A DNA stretch of 64,000 bases from Oceanospirillum multiglobuliferum (GTDB lineage: Bacteria; Pseudomonadota; Gammaproteobacteria; Pseudomonadales; Halomonadaceae), in contig NZ_FUXG01000005.1 of assembly GCF_900167095.1 (NCBI RefSeq), positions 1 through 64,000 on the forward strand, in the 5' to 3' direction. Shown piece by piece: positions 8,674 through 17,736 of this stretch. Every line of letters starts with the position of its first letter. Position 1 is the first letter of the stretch. The translations under genes were made by a program, and so were the position numbers. The notes under the pieces are model-generated. The model was not told the origin of the DNA. It worked only from the letters and a program-made list of their open reading frames with translations, and did no database searches.

Positions 8674-9672
8674 CTACCGTATTTTTTGTCGAACTAACTC
8701 TAAACGACCACCATACACCACCGAGTCTTTAGTAGGCGCGAGCGCCCCCAAGCCCTTAGCTTGAGCCTTGCCTGCTGTTAAACCCATAGCATTTAACTGC
8801 TGTAACAAGCCTTGTGCGGCTTGCTCAGAAAGAGCTTGCAAGGCTTGATCGCTACCCTTCCCATAGTGATGGGCAACCAGCCAATATTGATATTGATCTT
8901 GATTCAGCTGACTGACTAGTAACCTAAGCTTTTCAGCATCTAAGTCTTCATAGCGCCCATGGGGCGTAACAGGCAAGCTGATCCAGCCGTATTGATTAAG
9001 CTGCTGATAAAGATCTGTCTCCATGGCATCTGATAGTGCCGAGCTGGGCAGGGCAGAGGTTTTGAACTGATAGGTTTCAGTATGCACGTAGATACGCCCT
9101 GTACCACGTTCTGTGATATAGACGATGACATACTCACTGTTATCACCTTGTTGACGCTGAGCGACAATATAGTGTTGTTTACGATCAACGCCATATAGCG
9201 TCGACAATTTAAATACTTTATTGGCCCAATCAATACTGCTGCCACAGTCTCGACTACTGCACTCAAATACAATTTCCTCACCAGATTGTTGGATCTGAGA
9301 GCGGTAATGCTGAAAAATCTTATTGGTATCTTTAGAAGATTCAACGCGATAGGTTGCTTTTTCGAGCATCCCCTTAGGTAGCTGTAACCAATGCTCTGGC
9401 GCTGAAACTCCACTCTTATTTTGGATTCGACCCACAGCGACTAAGTATTGAGGTTGCTCGCTTTGCTGGCTATTTTCAAGCCGAGATAGCGGGAAAGGCT
9501 CTAACCAATTATTTGCGTAAACGCCAGCTGTGTTCGTCAGTAGTACCAGTATAAACAGCGCTTTAAGTGGTTTGCTGAATAGCTTTTGAACGTAACTCAA
9601 AATAATTTTATCCATAATAGTTGCGAATAGATCAACATTAGCAGACGTTGGCCGTGGTAAAAAATTGCTCAT
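8674..9672 (-). CDS. DUF4892 domain-containing exported protein
   Basis: A 332-residue protein with a hydrophobic signal segment (LKALFILVLLTNTAGVYA, residues about 37-54), so the mature chain is probably periplasmic or outer-membrane associated. Residues about 60-215 resemble DUF4892, including YRVESSKDT and a conserved CSSRDCG pair of cysteines that could form a disulfide. The C-terminal part (about 240-330) resembles an OmpA-like fold with a possible GLGALAP loop. AAGGA 9 nt before the ATG at 9672 supports the long form; an ATG at 9615 would give a shorter signal peptide. Function is unknown. Confidence 0.75.
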   Translation of the reverse strand: MSNFLPRPTSANVDLFATIMDKIILSYVQKLFSKPLKALFILVLLTNTAGVYANNWLEPFPLSRLENSQQSEQPQYLVAVGRIQNKSGVSAPEHWLQLPKGMLEKATYRVESSKDTNKIFQHYRSQIQQSGEEIVFECSSRDCGSSIDWANKVFKLSTLYGVDRKQHYIVAQRQQGDNSEYVIVYITERGTGRIYVHTETYQFKTSALPSSALSDAMETDLYQQLNQYGWISLPVTPHGRYEDLDAEKLRLLVSQLNQDQYQYWLVAHHYGKGSDQALQALSEQAAQGLLQQLNAMGLTAGKAQAKGLGALAPTKDSVVYGGRLELVRQKIR

Positions 9673-9786
9673 CAGGTGCAGTCCTTTTCGGCTTCATGAC
9701 GCTTTTCATGACGCTTAGTGCGTTATCAGTTGTTACAACAGCATTGGACAGTTTCTTATAATAATAATTCGAGTTCAGTTTATAAG

Positions 9787-10683
9787 TTACTCGCATTTTA
9801 AACCTTTAGCCTGCCAAAACGTAATTAAAGCCTCTGCAACAACCGCTGCTGTATCAGGCTCTAAATGAAAGTGATGGTTTCCGGCCAACACCTGATGGCT
9901 CAAATTTGCAACTAAAGCCGAACGAGTAGCGGTATTGTCTCGATCAGTTAAAAATCCTGCTTCTGCTGTTAATAGACATGTTGGAGCTTGAATTTGTTCA
10001 CAAAAAGCTTCAACTTGTGCCTCAGTAAAGCGTACAGGCGAGGGGATCTTTAAGCGTGGATCAGCACTCCAGTTCCAGTGTGTATCCGATTGGCGTAGTC
10101 CTCGCTCTGTTAGAGACAGAGCCGCAGCATAGCTGATTTTGGCGAAGCCATTACAGCGAGCCATCACCGCAGACTCAAACTCATCATAGTCGGTGGCTTT
10201 TTTGTAAGGCAGTAATTGATAGGCACTGGTTGATTGAGCCAATTGCTTAGGTGTTGCCTCTACCTCTGTCACAATGGGGCCTATGCCTTCCAGCAAAGCC
10301 AAGCGTGATACTTTGTCAGGCATAGCACCTGCCATTAGCGTGGCAATCCCTGCCCCCATTGAGTGCCCCAAAAGATCAACACGTTCCCAGCCCTGAGCAG
10401 CCATCAGCAGATTGATATCTATCACATTGTCCCAAATATGATAAAAACTACCCTCAGGGCGATGGCTCGACAAGCCGTGCCCCACTAGGTCTATCGCCCA
10501 TATGTCAAGACCACAGCGATCGGCTAATATTGGCGCTATTCGGCAAAAGCTAGCACTGTTATCCAGCCAACCATGTAGTGCTAAAACAGGAGGTTGATGC
10601 TCAGTGCTATGCTCTTTCCCCCAGCGCAAGCCTGATAAGGTCATATGTTCGAGTTTAATCTCAAATGGGATTGGGTCCTGCAT
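9787..10683 (-). CDS. Alpha/beta hydrolase
   Basis: A 298-residue soluble hydrolase with oxyanion region LALHGWLDN, nucleophile elbow GHSMGAG (Ser108) and a C-terminal NHHFHLE that supplies the catalytic His. This is the pattern of the MhpC/lipase-like alpha/beta hydrolase family; substrate is unknown. The ATG at 10683 has GAGG about 8 nt upstream and is preferred to the TTG six bases earlier. It lies 13 bp after a second hydrolase gene and is probably cotranscribed with it. Confidence 0.85.
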   Translation of the reverse strand: MQDPIPFEIKLEHMTLSGLRWGKEHSTEHQPPVLALHGWLDNSASFCRIAPILADRCGLDIWAIDLVGHGLSSHRPEGSFYHIWDNVIDINLLMAAQGWERVDLLGHSMGAGIATLMAGAMPDKVSRLALLEGIGPIVTEVEATPKQLAQSTSAYQLLPYKKATDYDEFESAVMARCNGFAKISYAAALSLTERGLRQSDTHWNWSADPRLKIPSPVRFTEAQVEAFCEQIQAPTCLLTAEAGFLTDRDNTATRSALVANLSHQVLAGNHHFHLEPDTAAVVAEALITFWQAKGLKCE

Positions 10684-10696
10684 CAGCAAGCCTCAT

Positions 10697-11482
10697 TCAG
10701 TGATCTTTGAATTGCTTTATCATGGCCTGAATCTGGCTGGCTGTCGACTCTGGATATTGCAATGGAAAAAGATGGTCACCTTTGTGGGTGTGACAGATGA
10801 AGCCCGCATTCTGAAACCCTTTAAGCCCAGACGGTGGAACTACAGACCCTGTAGCACTGGTTAACACTGCGACGGGTACTTTAATTTTACGTCCGGTATT
10901 AGATAAGTTATCTGCGAGATGGCAGAAAATGTCATATTCAACCTGAGGTTTAAAGTTCAAAACACGCTGGCCACTTATTTCATCGCTGGCCGCTGCAATA
11001 TAGTCGTCTAAACAGCGATCATCAAACTGTGCAAATAAACCACGGCTGCGTAAATACTCTTTCATGGCATGAGTTGAGGGCCATTGTTGTTTTCGAGCAC
11101 GGCTTTGACGAGCAGGCGTAACACGATCAATACGGCCAAAATATTTGGCTAACTTAAGCATGTAAGGGCGCAAACCGCTAATATAGAGCGGTGGGTCAAG
11201 TAAAACCAACCCTTTGAAATAGGCTGGTGACTTTAATGCTGCACGGTATAGCAACACCCCTCCCAAAGAGTGGCCAACCCCCCAAACAGGCTCAGTATTA
11301 CTGCTAATCTGAGCCAACTGCTCATCAACCAAAGCATCCCAGTTTTCTCCTACTGGCCAGCGTAAGTTATGCCCAATATGAGAAACTCCTTGGATCAGAA
11401 ATTGTGACTCAAGCTGGGCAAGCAGCGTCTTATAGCTCCCCATTGGAAAGCCATTGGCATGGGCAAAGTGGATGGTCGACAT
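10697..11482 (-). CDS. Alpha/beta hydrolase
   Basis: A 262-residue hydrolase with GHSLGG at about 70-75 (nucleophile Ser72) and a C-terminal GDHLFP carrying the catalytic His. The N terminus HFAHANGFP is a hallmark of a proteobacterial alpha/beta hydrolase subfamily of unknown substrate. The ATG at 11482 has GGAG 6 nt upstream and beats an in-frame start five codons earlier. It heads a two-gene unit with the next hydrolase gene. Confidence 0.85.
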   Translation of the reverse strand: MSTIHFAHANGFPMGSYKTLLAQLESQFLIQGVSHIGHNLRWPVGENWDALVDEQLAQISSNTEPVWGVGHSLGGVLLYRAALKSPAYFKGLVLLDPPLYISGLRPYMLKLAKYFGRIDRVTPARQSRARKQQWPSTHAMKEYLRSRGLFAQFDDRCLDDYIAAASDEISGQRVLNFKPQVEYDIFCHLADNLSNTGRKIKVPVAVLTSATGSVVPPSGLKGFQNAGFICHTHKGDHLFPLQYPESTASQIQAMIKQFKDH

Positions 11483-11681
11483 AACAGCTCCGAGCAAACA
11501 GTTGTTTGAATATTAAGCTATTGCACTATAACTCAAACAATCTGAACAGACTTACTCGATAGATTAATTAATCAATGGCGCGAGAAACTTGAGTCAATAT
11601 CAGAGTAAGAGTAGAGTCCGCCCTCACAGTTTCCCCTCTTTGTGACCCTAGTCAGGGCATAACGCCATTTTGGAGCCTTTT

Positions 11682-11837
11682 ATGAGTCCGTCAGCCCCAA
11701 CTGATCCTAATAGAAATGATAAAAGCAACCGTCCAAGCCGCAGTCCTGAACAGAAAAGAAAACGTAACTTATCGTTTTTTATCACTGTATTGGCAGCTGT
11801 ACTCTATGCCATTTGGTCAATGAGTAATGGCCAATAA
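11682..11837 (+). CDS. 51-residue single-pass membrane protein, coupled to AEC transporter gene
   Basis: The ATG at 11682 has TGGAG 6 nt upstream. The first 30 residues are polar and basic (ending EQKRKRN) and are followed by one hydrophobic helix (LSFFITVLAAVLYAIWSM). The TAA stop at 11835-11837 overlaps the next gene's ATG at 11837 in a TAATG junction, a classic sign of translational coupling. Positive residues before the helix predict the N terminus inside. No family was recognised. The ribosome site, coupling and sensible topology argue it is real. Confidence 0.65.
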   Translation: MSPSAPTDPNRNDKSNRPSRSPEQKRKRNLSFFITVLAAVLYAIWSMSNGQ

Positions 11838-12793
11838 TGGAGGCTTTTTTTCTAGCCCTGTCGACAACTCTACAGGTTACTGCCCCTGTTTTTTTAATTG
11901 TCTTTTTGGGCGTACTATTTAAATACTGGCGATGGCTAGACGATCACTTTGTTAAGACTGCCTCGACCCTCGTTTTCCGCGTCACGTTGCCCACTCTGGT
12001 TTTTCTGAATATTAGCAAAACCAACTTACGCGAAAATTTAGACCCAGATGTTTTGTATTATGCCTCTGGCGTTACTCTGCTAAGTTTTATCTTTTTACTT
12101 TGGTTAGCCAAACAGTTAATTGCGGCAAAAGCTGATAGAGGAGTGTTTATTCAGGGTAGTTTTCGAGGTAATCAGGGCATTATAGGTATGGCCTTGGTTG
12201 CCAATCAGTTTGGTGAATCAGGTATGCCCTTAGCCTCAATTCTTTTAGGCTGCTTAATCATTATTTATAATATTTTATCGGTTATTGCCCTGAATATGTC
12301 TATGCCTGATAGAGCGATCGCAGGCTGGCGCGCGATTGTGAAAGACATTATCAAAAACCCTTTAATTCTAGCGGTTGTCGCGGCGATCCCTGTTTCGTTA
12401 CTAGGCTTGCAGCTCCCCACCGCGCTGCTAAAAACAGGTCAGTATTTCTCGGGTCTAACTCTGCCTTTGGCACTACTTTGTATTGGTGCATCCTTAAGCC
12501 TGAAAGCGCTACGAGAGTCTTCTATTGCCGCATGGGGGGCTACTTGGATGAAACTTCTTATTCTGCCTATTTTGATGAGCGCTGGTGCTTGGGCTATGGG
12601 CTGGACAGGGCAAACATTAGGTATTCTATTTATCTACTTTGCCAGCCCAACCGCAGCCGGTAGCTTTGTAATGGTAAAGGCAATGGGAGGTAACGATAAG
12701 TTAGCAGCCAACATTGTGGCACTGACAACGGTTGGCTCAACTTTAACAATTACCGCAGGGGTATTTTTACTGCACTGGCTGCAATTGGTTTGA
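11837..12793 (+). CDS. AEC family transporter (auxin efflux carrier-like permease)
   Basis: A 318-residue inner-membrane protein with about 10 hydrophobic segments of the Mem_trans (PF03547) family. The N-terminal VFLIVFLGVLFKYWRWLDD and the central FRGNQGIIGMAL are typical. Relatives export or import small organic acids such as malate; the substrate here is unknown. The start codon overlaps the stop of the upstream 51-codon gene. A bidirectional terminator follows. Confidence 0.9.
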   Translation: MEAFFLALSTTLQVTAPVFLIVFLGVLFKYWRWLDDHFVKTASTLVFRVTLPTLVFLNISKTNLRENLDPDVLYYASGVTLLSFIFLLWLAKQLIAAKADRGVFIQGSFRGNQGIIGMALVANQFGESGMPLASILLGCLIIIYNILSVIALNMSMPDRAIAGWRAIVKDIIKNPLILAVVAAIPVSLLGLQLPTALLKTGQYFSGLTLPLALLCIGASLSLKALRESSIAAWGATWMKLLILPILMSAGAWAMGWTGQTLGILFIYFASPTAAGSFVMVKAMGGNDKLAANIVALTTVGSTLTITAGVFLLHWLQLV

Positions 12794-12810
12794 ATTATTT
12801 TAAACCTGAA

Positions 12811-12844
12811 AAAATGGGGCTACTAATTAAAGCTGCCCCATTTT
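12811..12844. terminator. Bidirectional terminator between convergent genes
   Basis: A 10-bp stem, AAAATGGGGC (12811-12820) with GCCCCATTTT (12835-12844), gives a T-run on both strands. It separates the AEC transporter gene from the convergent esterase gene. Confidence 0.82.
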
Positions 12845-12860
12845 GATAGTTAAAATAAAA

Positions 12861-13757
12861 CTATTCGTCTCCTGCCACACGCTGCTGCAAAAATTCGCCA
12901 ATCTCTTTTAATGCTTCGTCAGATTGTAGCAAATAGCGGTGTAGCATTTGCCAGACATGTGGCATCTGGCTCCACTTACTTAAGTGAGTGATAACGCCCG
13001 CTTTTTCTAAGCGATCAGCTAGTCTTGTTGCATCATTGAGTAATAGTTCTTGCCTGCTTACCTGGATTAAGGATGGTGGCATTCCTTCCAGCTCACCAAA
13101 CAGTGGCGATACCCCAGGATGGTCTAAAGGCTTTTGGCCTGCATACACCCGTGCAAAGCTCTGCATTTGGGCTTTATTCAGTATCATATCTGTTGCGGTA
13201 TTAGTATCCAAGCTGGGTGAGCTACAAGTTAAGTCAACCCAAGGCGATAGGTAAACCGCTGCGGCAGGCAAAGGGGAGTTGCTGGCTTTTAAGCGCTGCA
13301 AGAGAGCCAAGGTTAAACCGCCTCCAGCAGAGTCCCCAGCGATGGCGATTTGACTTGGCGGCACACCAATATCCAGTAACCAGCGATAAGCTGCTTCTGC
13401 ATCATTTAAGCCACTAGGATAAGGCCCTTCTGGTGCCAAATGGTAGTCAATGATCAATACTCGAGCATTGGCACGTAAAGCGATCTGCGCGGCTAGCTCT
13501 CGATGAGTTTCAATAGAACCTAAAACATAACCACCACCATGCAGGTAAACAACATAGCGACGCGGTGCATCCTGACGCCAAGACAGTAATTCTGCTTTCA
13601 CGCCATTGGCATTCTGCTCACTGATAATCAAACCATGAGGCCGCTGAGGCTTTGTCATCGAACGCTCAAACTGATCACGCACCATTCGACAATACTGATT
13701 CAGCCCTTGTCGATGCAGTGTATTAAAAGCTTGTTGAAACGGTTCAAAAAAAATCAA
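12861..13757 (-). CDS. HSL-family alpha/beta hydrolase (esterase/lipase)
   Basis: A 298-residue enzyme of the hormone-sensitive-lipase family. HGGG at 73-76 forms the oxyanion hole, GDSAGGG holds nucleophile Ser143, and MPHVWQM near residue 275 carries the catalytic His. YHLAPEGPYP (105-114) is a family hallmark. Likely a carboxylesterase of unknown substrate. Only four bases separate its start from the sixA stop, so it is the last gene of the gpsA-DUF4389-sixA unit. Confidence 0.9.
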   Translation of the reverse strand: MIFFEPFQQAFNTLHRQGLNQYCRMVRDQFERSMTKPQRPHGLIISEQNANGVKAELLSWRQDAPRRYVVYLHGGGYVLGSIETHRELAAQIALRANARVLIIDYHLAPEGPYPSGLNDAEAAYRWLLDIGVPPSQIAIAGDSAGGGLTLALLQRLKASNSPLPAAAVYLSPWVDLTCSSPSLDTNTATDMILNKAQMQSFARVYAGQKPLDHPGVSPLFGELEGMPPSLIQVSRQELLLNDATRLADRLEKAGVITHLSKWSQMPHVWQMLHRYLLQSDEALKEIGEFLQQRVAGDE

Positions 13758-13761
13758 AATT

Positions 13762-14226
13762 TTAGTCCAAGTCTACGACATGAGTGAGTGAAACTAATCG
13801 GGCTAAACCTTTAGCCCACACATCAGCTTCTAAAATCGCAATAGAAGCAGTATCCATTGGGTAGGCAGCAGACTCTACGCCGTCTACCAACAAGCTGATC
13901 AATCGACTGACAAGTGGTTGATGGCTGACCAGCATTAAGCAAGCATCAGACTGTAAAGCTAGCCAACTTAACACAGGCTCTGGAGCATCATCTGGCGTAA
14001 TAAATGCCAATGTTTGCCCGTCCTGCTCACCTAACCCTTGAGAGATTAATTCAAGGGTTTGCTGAGCGCGAAGATAAGGGCTTGCATAAGCGATACTACC
14101 TATCAGTTCGTCCTTCATAGCTTGGGTAATGCGCTGAACCTGCTGACGGCCATTTGCTGTCAATGCACGTTCGGGATCTGTTGCAGCAACACCTGCTTCA
14201 CCATGGCGTACGATAATCAGTTTCAT
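13762..14226 (-). CDS. sixA: Phosphohistidine phosphatase SixA
   Basis: A 154-residue protein of the histidine phosphatase superfamily. The RHGEAG motif near the N terminus holds the phospho-accepting His, and SHQPLVS (about 120-126) holds the second His. The short length without a capping domain is typical of SixA, which dephosphorylates histidine phosphotransfer domains such as NPr of the nitrogen PTS. The ATG at 14226 is preferred over a GTG two codons earlier because AAGAAG is better spaced. It lies in the conserved gpsA-DUF4389-sixA order. Confidence 0.9.
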   Translation of the reverse strand: MKLIIVRHGEAGVAATDPERALTANGRQQVQRITQAMKDELIGSIAYASPYLRAQQTLELISQGLGEQDGQTLAFITPDDAPEPVLSWLALQSDACLMLVSHQPLVSRLISLLVDGVESAAYPMDTASIAILEADVWAKGLARLVSLTHVVDLD

Positions 14227-14250
14227 AGTCACTTCTTAGAGTTCGTTTGG

Positions 14251-14586
14251 TTAGTGTTGATCTGAATCTGTTGGCTTTGGTTGGTAAGGATCAACATCTG
14301 GAGCATCACCTTCAGGCCAAGGGCTGAAAGGGAAGGGTTTTTGTTCTGAGTTAAAAGTTAAGTAACGATAGACTTGATAAGTAAAAAGACTCAGATTGGC
14401 CCCTGCTTGACGTAAAAACAAGTTCTGCTCGCCAGAAAGCGCAACAAAGATAACTTGTAATAACACCGATATAGCGATCAACAGCTCAGCTATTTGATAG
14501 GCAACGGCAAATAGCAGCATAAAAATAATTCTTAGCCAAAAGCCTTCTGTTTTAATGCCTGCGGTTTTCTTCTCTTGTTCACTCAT
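14251..14586 (-). CDS. DUF4389 domain-containing membrane protein
   Basis: A 111-residue protein with two adjacent hydrophobic segments (about 17-53) and a cytosolic tail rich in Pro. The motif YRYLTFNSEQKPFPFSPWP is characteristic of DUF4389, a proteobacterial family of unknown function. AAGGGA sits 5 nt before the ATG. It lies between gpsA and sixA, an arrangement shared with Pseudomonas and relatives. That points to a conserved but uncharacterised envelope or lipid role. Confidence 0.88.
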   Translation of the reverse strand: MSEQEKKTAGIKTEGFWLRIIFMLLFAVAYQIAELLIAISVLLQVIFVALSGEQNLFLRQAGANLSLFTYQVYRYLTFNSEQKPFPFSPWPEGDAPDVDPYQPKPTDSDQH

Positions 14587-14624
14587 AGCTATCCCTTAAT
14601 ATGCTTGATGTTTGGATAATTTGA

Positions 14625-15644
14625 TTAACGGGGTAAAACAAACTCAACATCGGTACTTTGCTCGCCTGTCATTAAACCATGAATGACCTTACTGACAGGC
14701 AGATTATTAAACAGTACTTCATAAAGGCCGCAAGCTAGAGGCATATAAACCCCCATTTCTAAAGCTTTATTGCGTACCAAACGAATGGTATTAACCCCTT
14801 CCGCCACTTGTCCCAGTTGCTCTACCGCATGATCAAGGCTTTGTCCTTCACCTAAAGCATAACCCACTCTAAAGTTACGACTTAAAGGTGACATGCAGGT
14901 GACAATTAGGTCTCCAACACCTGACAATCCTAAAAAAGTCATAGGGTTAGCTCCCATTGCAACGGCAAAACGACTCATCTCAGCAAGACTGCGAGTGATC
15001 AGCATGCTTTTTGTGTTTTCACCCACCCCTAATGCCGAGGCCATACCAGCAGCAATTGCATAAATATTTTTTAATGCCCCTCCTAGTTCAACACCAAAAA
15101 GATCATTGCTAGCATAAACACGGAAATAGCTACAGCTTAAAACTTGCTGAATGGTTGAGCGAGTATAGGCATCATCACTCGCAACAACTGTTGCGGTTAG
15201 CTGCTTTTGAGCAATCTCTTTCGCTAAATTTGGCCCACTGAGTACGCCTATATGTTGGCTTGGTGTATGAGCTCTAAGGATCTCAGACATCAGTAAGAAA
15301 CCATCTTCCTGTATGCCTTTAGCAGTACTAACCATAACTTGGTCAGGGCGGAGATAAGCCTCAGCTTGATCAACTACAGCTGCGAAAGCTTTGCTAGGTA
15401 TCGCAACGAAAATAATATCTGCACTCGATACCGCTGCAACAACATCTGTTGTGGCTTGTACATTCTCGTTGATTACATAGTCTGGGAGGTAGCGGTTATT
15501 ACACCGATACAGATTGATATGATCAGCCAACGCTTGATCACGCATCCACTGCTGTACGGGATAGCCGTTGTCCGCGGCAATACTAGCCAAGGCGGTGCCG
15601 AAACTACCGCCGCCTAAAACTGTGACAGCATATTTTTTTGTCAT
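14625..15644 (-). CDS. gpsA: Glycerol-3-phosphate dehydrogenase [NAD(P)+]
   Basis: Reduces dihydroxyacetone phosphate to sn-glycerol 3-phosphate for phospholipid synthesis. The Rossmann motif [11 protein letters not shown] begins at about residue 10; [10 protein letters not shown] and [13 protein letters not shown] (with catalytic Lys) follow, and the C-terminal helical domain has [12 protein letters not shown]. The length of about 339 is normal. The ATG at 15644 gives the canonical N terminus; an in-frame ATG 13 codons upstream adds residues absent from the family. It heads the DUF4389-sixA-esterase unit. Confidence 0.96.
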   Translation of the reverse strand: MTKKYAVTVLGGGSFGTALASIAADNGYPVQQWMRDQALADHINLYRCNNRYLPDYVINENVQATTDVVAAVSSADIIFVAIPSKAFAAVVDQAEAYLRPDQVMVSTAKGIQEDGFLLMSEILRAHTPSQHIGVLSGPNLAKEIAQKQLTATVVASDDAYTRSTIQQVLSCSYFRVYASNDLFGVELGGALKNIYAIAAGMASALGVGENTKSMLITRSLAEMSRFAVAMGANPMTFLGLSGVGDLIVTCMSPLSRNFRVGYALGEGQSLDHAVEQLGQVAEGVNTIRLVRNKALEMGVYMPLACGLYEVLFNNLPVSKVIHGLMTGEQSTDVEFVLPR

Positions 15645-15710
15645 AACGCACTTACTGTGATTAAAAGAGGCTGTAAATAACACCCCCTCTTTAAGACCTA
15701 TTATTTAAAC

Positions 15711-16481
15711 CTAAACTGCTTTTGGCACTTGGTTAATCAGTTTTTGGTTTACCTTAATCATCTGTAACAATTCATCAACATAAGCTTGCCCACGCTGAGA
15801 GTAACGAGTCAGCGTTTTTGCCAGCAATTGAGCCGTTACTGGCTGATGATGCTTTTCTGCTTGAGCTCTTTGAGCACGCAAGTTTTTATACGCCCAAAAA
15901 GTATTCAGATTATGTAAGTAAGCGCGAACACTTAATTGAGGAGAGCTAAACTTTGCCACTTCATAGCGTTTACCTTCAGGGCGGCCTTTAGGTATAACAC
16001 CGCAACCTTTGCTAAAACACCATTGACCAAAAAGGTTGTTAGCTTCTTGAGCAAATCTTGAGCGCCCCCATGCGGATTCATTGGCCGCCTGCACTAAAAC
16101 CAGTTCAACTGGAATGGTATTAACGCGATTAAGTAGCGTAGCATAAATCTCCTTTACAGGTTTTTCTGTCTCGACCTCATACTGTAGCGCAATACGTTGC
16201 AGTTTTTTTTGATCTGCTGTCGACAGCTTATTCAAATTCAAAGCGCTTAACCACTTGCGTTGCTGTGCAATGTACTGGTTTTCAGCTTGAATAATCGGCT
16301 TCAATAAAGCAAAAAAGCGCGCTTTCTTCTCTTTTGAGGTGCCTTTTTCTAGCATTAATTTTAAGTCAACTTTCTGAACCTTTGGTGCACTTATCAGCTG
16401 TTCTTTGTCACTGGCCTGAGCTATGTCTGTCGCAGTAAAAAACAGTATTAAGATAAGTACTGTACTCATAATCCGCTGCAT
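15711..16481 (-). CDS. Exported glucosaminidase-domain protein (Bax-like)
   Basis: A 256-residue protein with a signal peptide (IMSTVLILILFFTATDIAQA) and a C-terminal glucosaminidase (PF01832) domain. The segment AANESAWGRSRFA holds the catalytic Glu, followed by NNLFGQWCF with a nearby Cys pair (CFSKGC). Such enzymes cleave peptidoglycan between N-acetylglucosamine and N-acetylmuramic acid, and E. coli Bax is similar. The ATG at 16481 has AGGAA upstream and starts a proper signal peptide, so it is preferred to an upstream start. Confidence 0.85.
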   Translation of the reverse strand: MQRIMSTVLILILFFTATDIAQASDKEQLISAPKVQKVDLKLMLEKGTSKEKKARFFALLKPIIQAENQYIAQQRKWLSALNLNKLSTADQKKLQRIALQYEVETEKPVKEIYATLLNRVNTIPVELVLVQAANESAWGRSRFAQEANNLFGQWCFSKGCGVIPKGRPEGKRYEVAKFSSPQLSVRAYLHNLNTFWAYKNLRAQRAQAEKHHQPVTAQLLAKTLTRYSQRGQAYVDELLQMIKVNQKLINQVPKAV

Positions 16482-16533
16482 ATATGATATTCCTTTAGGT
16501 GAGCATAGAAACAATATTTAGAGCACGAAAAAA

Positions 16534-16561
16534 AAACGACATAAGCAAAGTTATGTCGTTT
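16534..16561. terminator. Terminator between the M15 peptidase and glucosaminidase genes
   Basis: An 11-bp perfect stem, AAACGACATAA (16534-16544) with TTATGTCGTTT (16551-16561), is followed by T-runs on both strands. It ends the minus-strand M15 peptidase transcript, so the glucosaminidase gene downstream needs its own promoter. Confidence 0.85.
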
Positions 16562-16586
16562 CTTTTTTGTTTTGGTATGGCTTGCA

Positions 16587-17600
16587 CTAAACCACCTGAA
16601 TATGCCAAGGCTCGTAGCGCACACCAAACTTATTATCGTTGGTATATCGAATAGAGATATAGCCTAGATCTTGTAGCTTTTTATAAACGTCCGTCTCAGC
16701 AAAGTCAGAAGTGAAGTTTTGGTAACCAAAGCCCACTTTGCCAACGTCAAAATCACCAATGGCATGATACGAATATCCAGGAGGCGCCAAAGAGCGAGAA
16801 GCTTTAGACATATTACCTTCAGCTTGTACAACCTTGGACAAGTAAAGATACATCTGTTTAACGGTACTTCTAACACCCGAGGTTAAAACAATGTCTTCCC
16901 CAACATCTCGACGCAATGTTTCGTAAAGCTGTATTGACTTGCCTTTGAATAAATAGTTACCTGTTTTTGGTACTTTCAGCAAATCTTTGCTCGCAACACG
17001 ATCTGTTAGGCCATTCATCACTTTTTCGCCATAAAAACCATAGCGTTTGGCGTCGGAGAAAAACAGCTGTTCAAGGTATTCCATTTCAACCTTACTGAAT
17101 TCACCAACCTGCGAAAAATTGCGACCGTACTTGATCATCTGATCAAAACTAATCAGATTGAAGTTGCCATGACCAATAGTGCGCTGAACCTTATTCATAC
17201 GCGCTAGGGTTTGGCTAATCAGTTTGAACTCAGCTGCATCAACAAAGTAGTCATCCTCGAAAACCCCTTCGAAATAACGGATTTTCTGCATATAGTCTTT
17301 TACATGAGGATCAGACTTCGCCGCTTCAATTTCAGCCTGTAAGTCAGCCACCTGATTTTCAAGGCGCTGAGGCGCAGACACTTCATGATAATCTGTTGCC
17401 GCAGTTTGCTCTTCAACTAGCTCTGCTAGCTTATCAGGCAGTTTGCCTATAGATGCAGGTTCTAATGTTTCGAGATTGGCAGCATCAACAACAGAAGAAT
17501 TTTCCGCTGAATTGGAAAACAATTGGCGCATCACCGACCCGCTACCTAATGCAACGAATCCGCTGATGGAAAATGCTTTAAGAATATTTCGACGATCCAC
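16587..17600 (-). CDS. M15 family peptidase (VanY-like D,D-carboxypeptidase), Tat-exported
   Basis: The C-terminal third carries M15 zinc-peptidase motifs: TSGVRS, then SYHAIGDFDVG (metal-binding His and Asp) and EPWHIQ (catalytic Glu and metal His). The middle is helical. The N terminus DRRNILKAF followed by a hydrophobic stretch is a twin-arginine signal. A GTG at 17600 puts MDRRNILK at the start, with GGAA upstream, and is preferred to an in-frame TTG at 17666. Tat export of a peptidoglycan peptidase suggests folding with metal before transport. Substrate is inferred from family. Confidence 0.82.
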   Translation of the reverse strand: MDRRNILKAFSISGFVALGSGSVMRQLFSNSAENSSVVDAANLETLEPASIGKLPDKLAELVEEQTAATDYHEVSAPQRLENQVADLQAEIEAAKSDPHVKDYMQKIRYFEGVFEDDYFVDAAEFKLISQTLARMNKVQRTIGHGNFNLISFDQMIKYGRNFSQVGEFSKVEMEYLEQLFFSDAKRYGFYGEKVMNGLTDRVASKDLLKVPKTGNYLFKGKSIQLYETLRRDVGEDIVLTSGVRSTVKQMYLYLSKVVQAEGNMSKASRSLAPPGYSYHAIGDFDVGKVGFGYQNFTSDFAETDVYKKLQDLGYISIRYTNDNKFGVRYEPWHIQVV

Positions 17601-17736
17601 GTTACGCGTTCCAATACAACCAAATTCAATGAGATGAAGCTTAAACTCTAAGCTTTGACCTGACAACCGTCAACTTATCGCAAATACAATATTAATTAAA
17701 CAACTTATAAAATGGCATTATAACTTGTACTGTATA

